Assembly: GCF_001411555.2 (NCBI RefSeq)
Contig: NC_049904.1
Span: 19,977,370-20,041,369, forward strand
Length of the DNA stretch: 64,000 nucleotides
From: Juglans regia
Taxonomy: Eukaryota; Streptophyta; Magnoliopsida; Fagales; Juglandaceae
Reading direction: 5' to 3'
Below are positions 62,657 through 64,000 of the stretch, piece by piece. Positions within the stretch are counted from its first letter, which is position 1. Each line of letters starts with the position of its first letter. Made by a program: the position numbers and the translations under genes. The notes under the pieces were generated by a model. The model saw only the letters and a program-made list of their open reading frames with translations, made no database searches and was not told the DNA's origin.

Positions 62657-62818
62657 TGTAACATCCCGTATTTTAGTGTATTTTTACTGAAGGATTATTT
62701 TTATTTATTCAAAAATTTATTCTCTTGTTTTAAGATTGGTTGGATTTTAGTGAGTTTATTTTTATGATTTTAATTTTGTAAAAATTATTTTGAAGTGCTT
62801 TCTTATAATTAATTATTG
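62657..62818 (+). mobile_element. LTR fragment, same family as the solo LTR
   Basis: Begins TGTAACATCCCGTATTTTAG and follows, with few changes, the reverse complement of 16575 down to about 16405. It is cut at about 62818 by the poly-T end of the LINE. It is thus the outer 160 bp of that LTR family, here inside or beside the VPS53 gene. Confidence 0.85.
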
Positions 62819-64000
62819 TTTTTTTTTTTTATCAGTAAAAAGTGAATTTTCATTAATATGAATGAAGATAGGCAAGGCCTATGTACACAGGGAGTATACA
62901 ATAGAAAACACCTAAATACATTCTTCAAAAACTAAATTTGAGCTAGGAACTCATGTACACTGTTTCCATTAAGAACAATGGCTGAAAACCATAATAGTAA
63001 AGTGTGTAGAAAAAAATTCTGAAGCTCCTCCATCGATCGCTCCCTATCTTCAAAGCAGCGTGCGTTCCTTTCCAACCAAATACACCACATAATGCATAGC
63101 GGGATCATCTTCCAAGCTGCAGCTACTTGTGTACTGCCTTTTAGACCCTTCCAACAAGCAAGCAAGTCCACCACCTTTGCCGGCATAACCCATGCGACAT
63201 CTACCCTACGAAATATTCCATTCCACAACTCTCTCGTCACCTCACAATGCAATAATAGATGGTCCACTGATTCTCCATTTTTTTTGCACAAATAACACCA
63301 GTCCGTTACTATGAGTCCCCTCTTTCTTAAATTATCCGTGGTTAGAATTTTCCCAAGTGCCGCAGTCCACACAAAAAAAGCCACTTTGGAAGGTACGCGT
63401 GACTTCCAAATACTTTTCCACGGAAAATATTCATTACCTTGTGATACCAGAATTTTATAGTATGTCTTGACTGAGAACTTCTTACTGTCTTTGCCCCTCC
63501 ATTGTAGCCTATCATCTTGTGTCGTTAATCTTTCTGAGGAATATATCATGCTAAAAAATTCTGAAACAATAGACAGCTCCCAATCATGATTAGCCCGAGT
63601 GAATAAAATGTTCCACTGAAAAGAGTCTTGGGCAATCACACATAGATCTGCTATAGAAGCCTCCCCATTAATCGCAATATTGTATAGAGTTGGAAAGGCT
63701 CTCTCCAAAGAACGCTCTCCACACCAAACATTCTGCCAAAACTTGATGCGAGTGCCCTGACCAACTACAAATCTAACATTATTTTCAAAGCACTGCCATC
63801 CCCCCCTTATATATCTCCATAGACCCACACCATCCCCCCCCCCTTACTTCATTAGTGCACCATCCCCCCCAAGCACCTCCATGTCTCGAAACTACCACTT
63901 CCTTCCATAATGACTCCCCTTCTTCTTGATACCTCCATAACCATTTTCCCAAAAGCGCTTTATTGAAAGTCCTCAAATTGCGCACACCTAAACCACCACC
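62819..64000 (-). mobile_element. LINE (L1-type) 3' end, runs off the window
   Basis: The T-run at 62819-62830 is the poly-A tail of a minus-strand LINE. Its 3' UTR is about 100 bp. The C-terminal part of ORF2 is open at 62932-63828 (298 codons) and holds the plant zf-RVT region (Pfam PF13966) with CYLCKKNGESVDHLLLHC, and a conserved WLERNARCFEDRERSMEEL tail. A frameshift at the C-run near 63830-63842 separates this from the upstream frame (LGKWLWRYQEEGESLWKEVV, to 63985). The RT and endonuclease domains lie beyond the right edge. Confidence 0.9.

Overview
The window is plant nuclear DNA: AT-rich, with GT-AG introns, an EFR/Xa21-type receptor kinase, a plant VPS53 gene and many nested plant transposons. 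It suggests a woody eudicot. The abundant MITEs rich in GATGAGATGA or CTCAACTCA are of a kind I associate with Fagales trees (walnut, pecan or oak relatives), but the species cannot be fixed from sequence alone.

Layout. (1) 1-370 is the conserved 5' flank of a receptor-kinase copy that would lie left of the window. 371-4654 is intergenic, with a kinase last-exon relic and small MITEs. (2) 4655-24905 is segmental-duplication unit 1. It holds a dead LRR receptor kinase on the minus strand (6236-10053), its 5' flank, and a roughly 10.7-kb insertion at 12736-23408. That insertion is a decayed endogenous caulimovirid (pararetrovirus), itself split by a 2.2-kb solo LTR. (3) 25142-33104 is a Ty3/gypsy mosaic: an integrase tail, two large LTR-like blocks around an approximately 0.8-kb internal remnant, an exact 90-bp minisatellite and a complete 407-bp TRIM element with target-site duplication. 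(4) 33105-42378 is duplication unit 2. It carries an apparently intact five-exon LRR receptor kinase (34518-39054, minus, 1108 residues predicted), with two 72-bp mini-exons that each encode one leucine-rich repeat. (5) 42379-49102 is bounded by 12-bp inverted repeats of a hAT type and filled with a second hAT-like element, a degenerate gypsy-type ORF and an LTR-like block. (6) 49192-54741 has a broken Ty3/gypsy pol and LTR-like sequence with tandem duplications. (7) 55706-62428 holds eleven 3' exons of VPS53 (minus; C-terminal 381 residues), with LINE and MITE insertions in its introns. (8) From 62657 to the right edge an LTR fragment and a LINE ORF2 tail occupy the VPS53 intron or its broken 5' side.

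Two host genes can be supported. One is a cell-surface, non-RD innate-immunity-type receptor kinase in a tandem array showing birth and death of copies. The other is VPS53, a subunit of the GARP tethering complex at the trans-Golgi. Nearly everything else is mobile DNA, and the two duplication units allow several insertions to be ordered in time because the other copy preserves the empty site.
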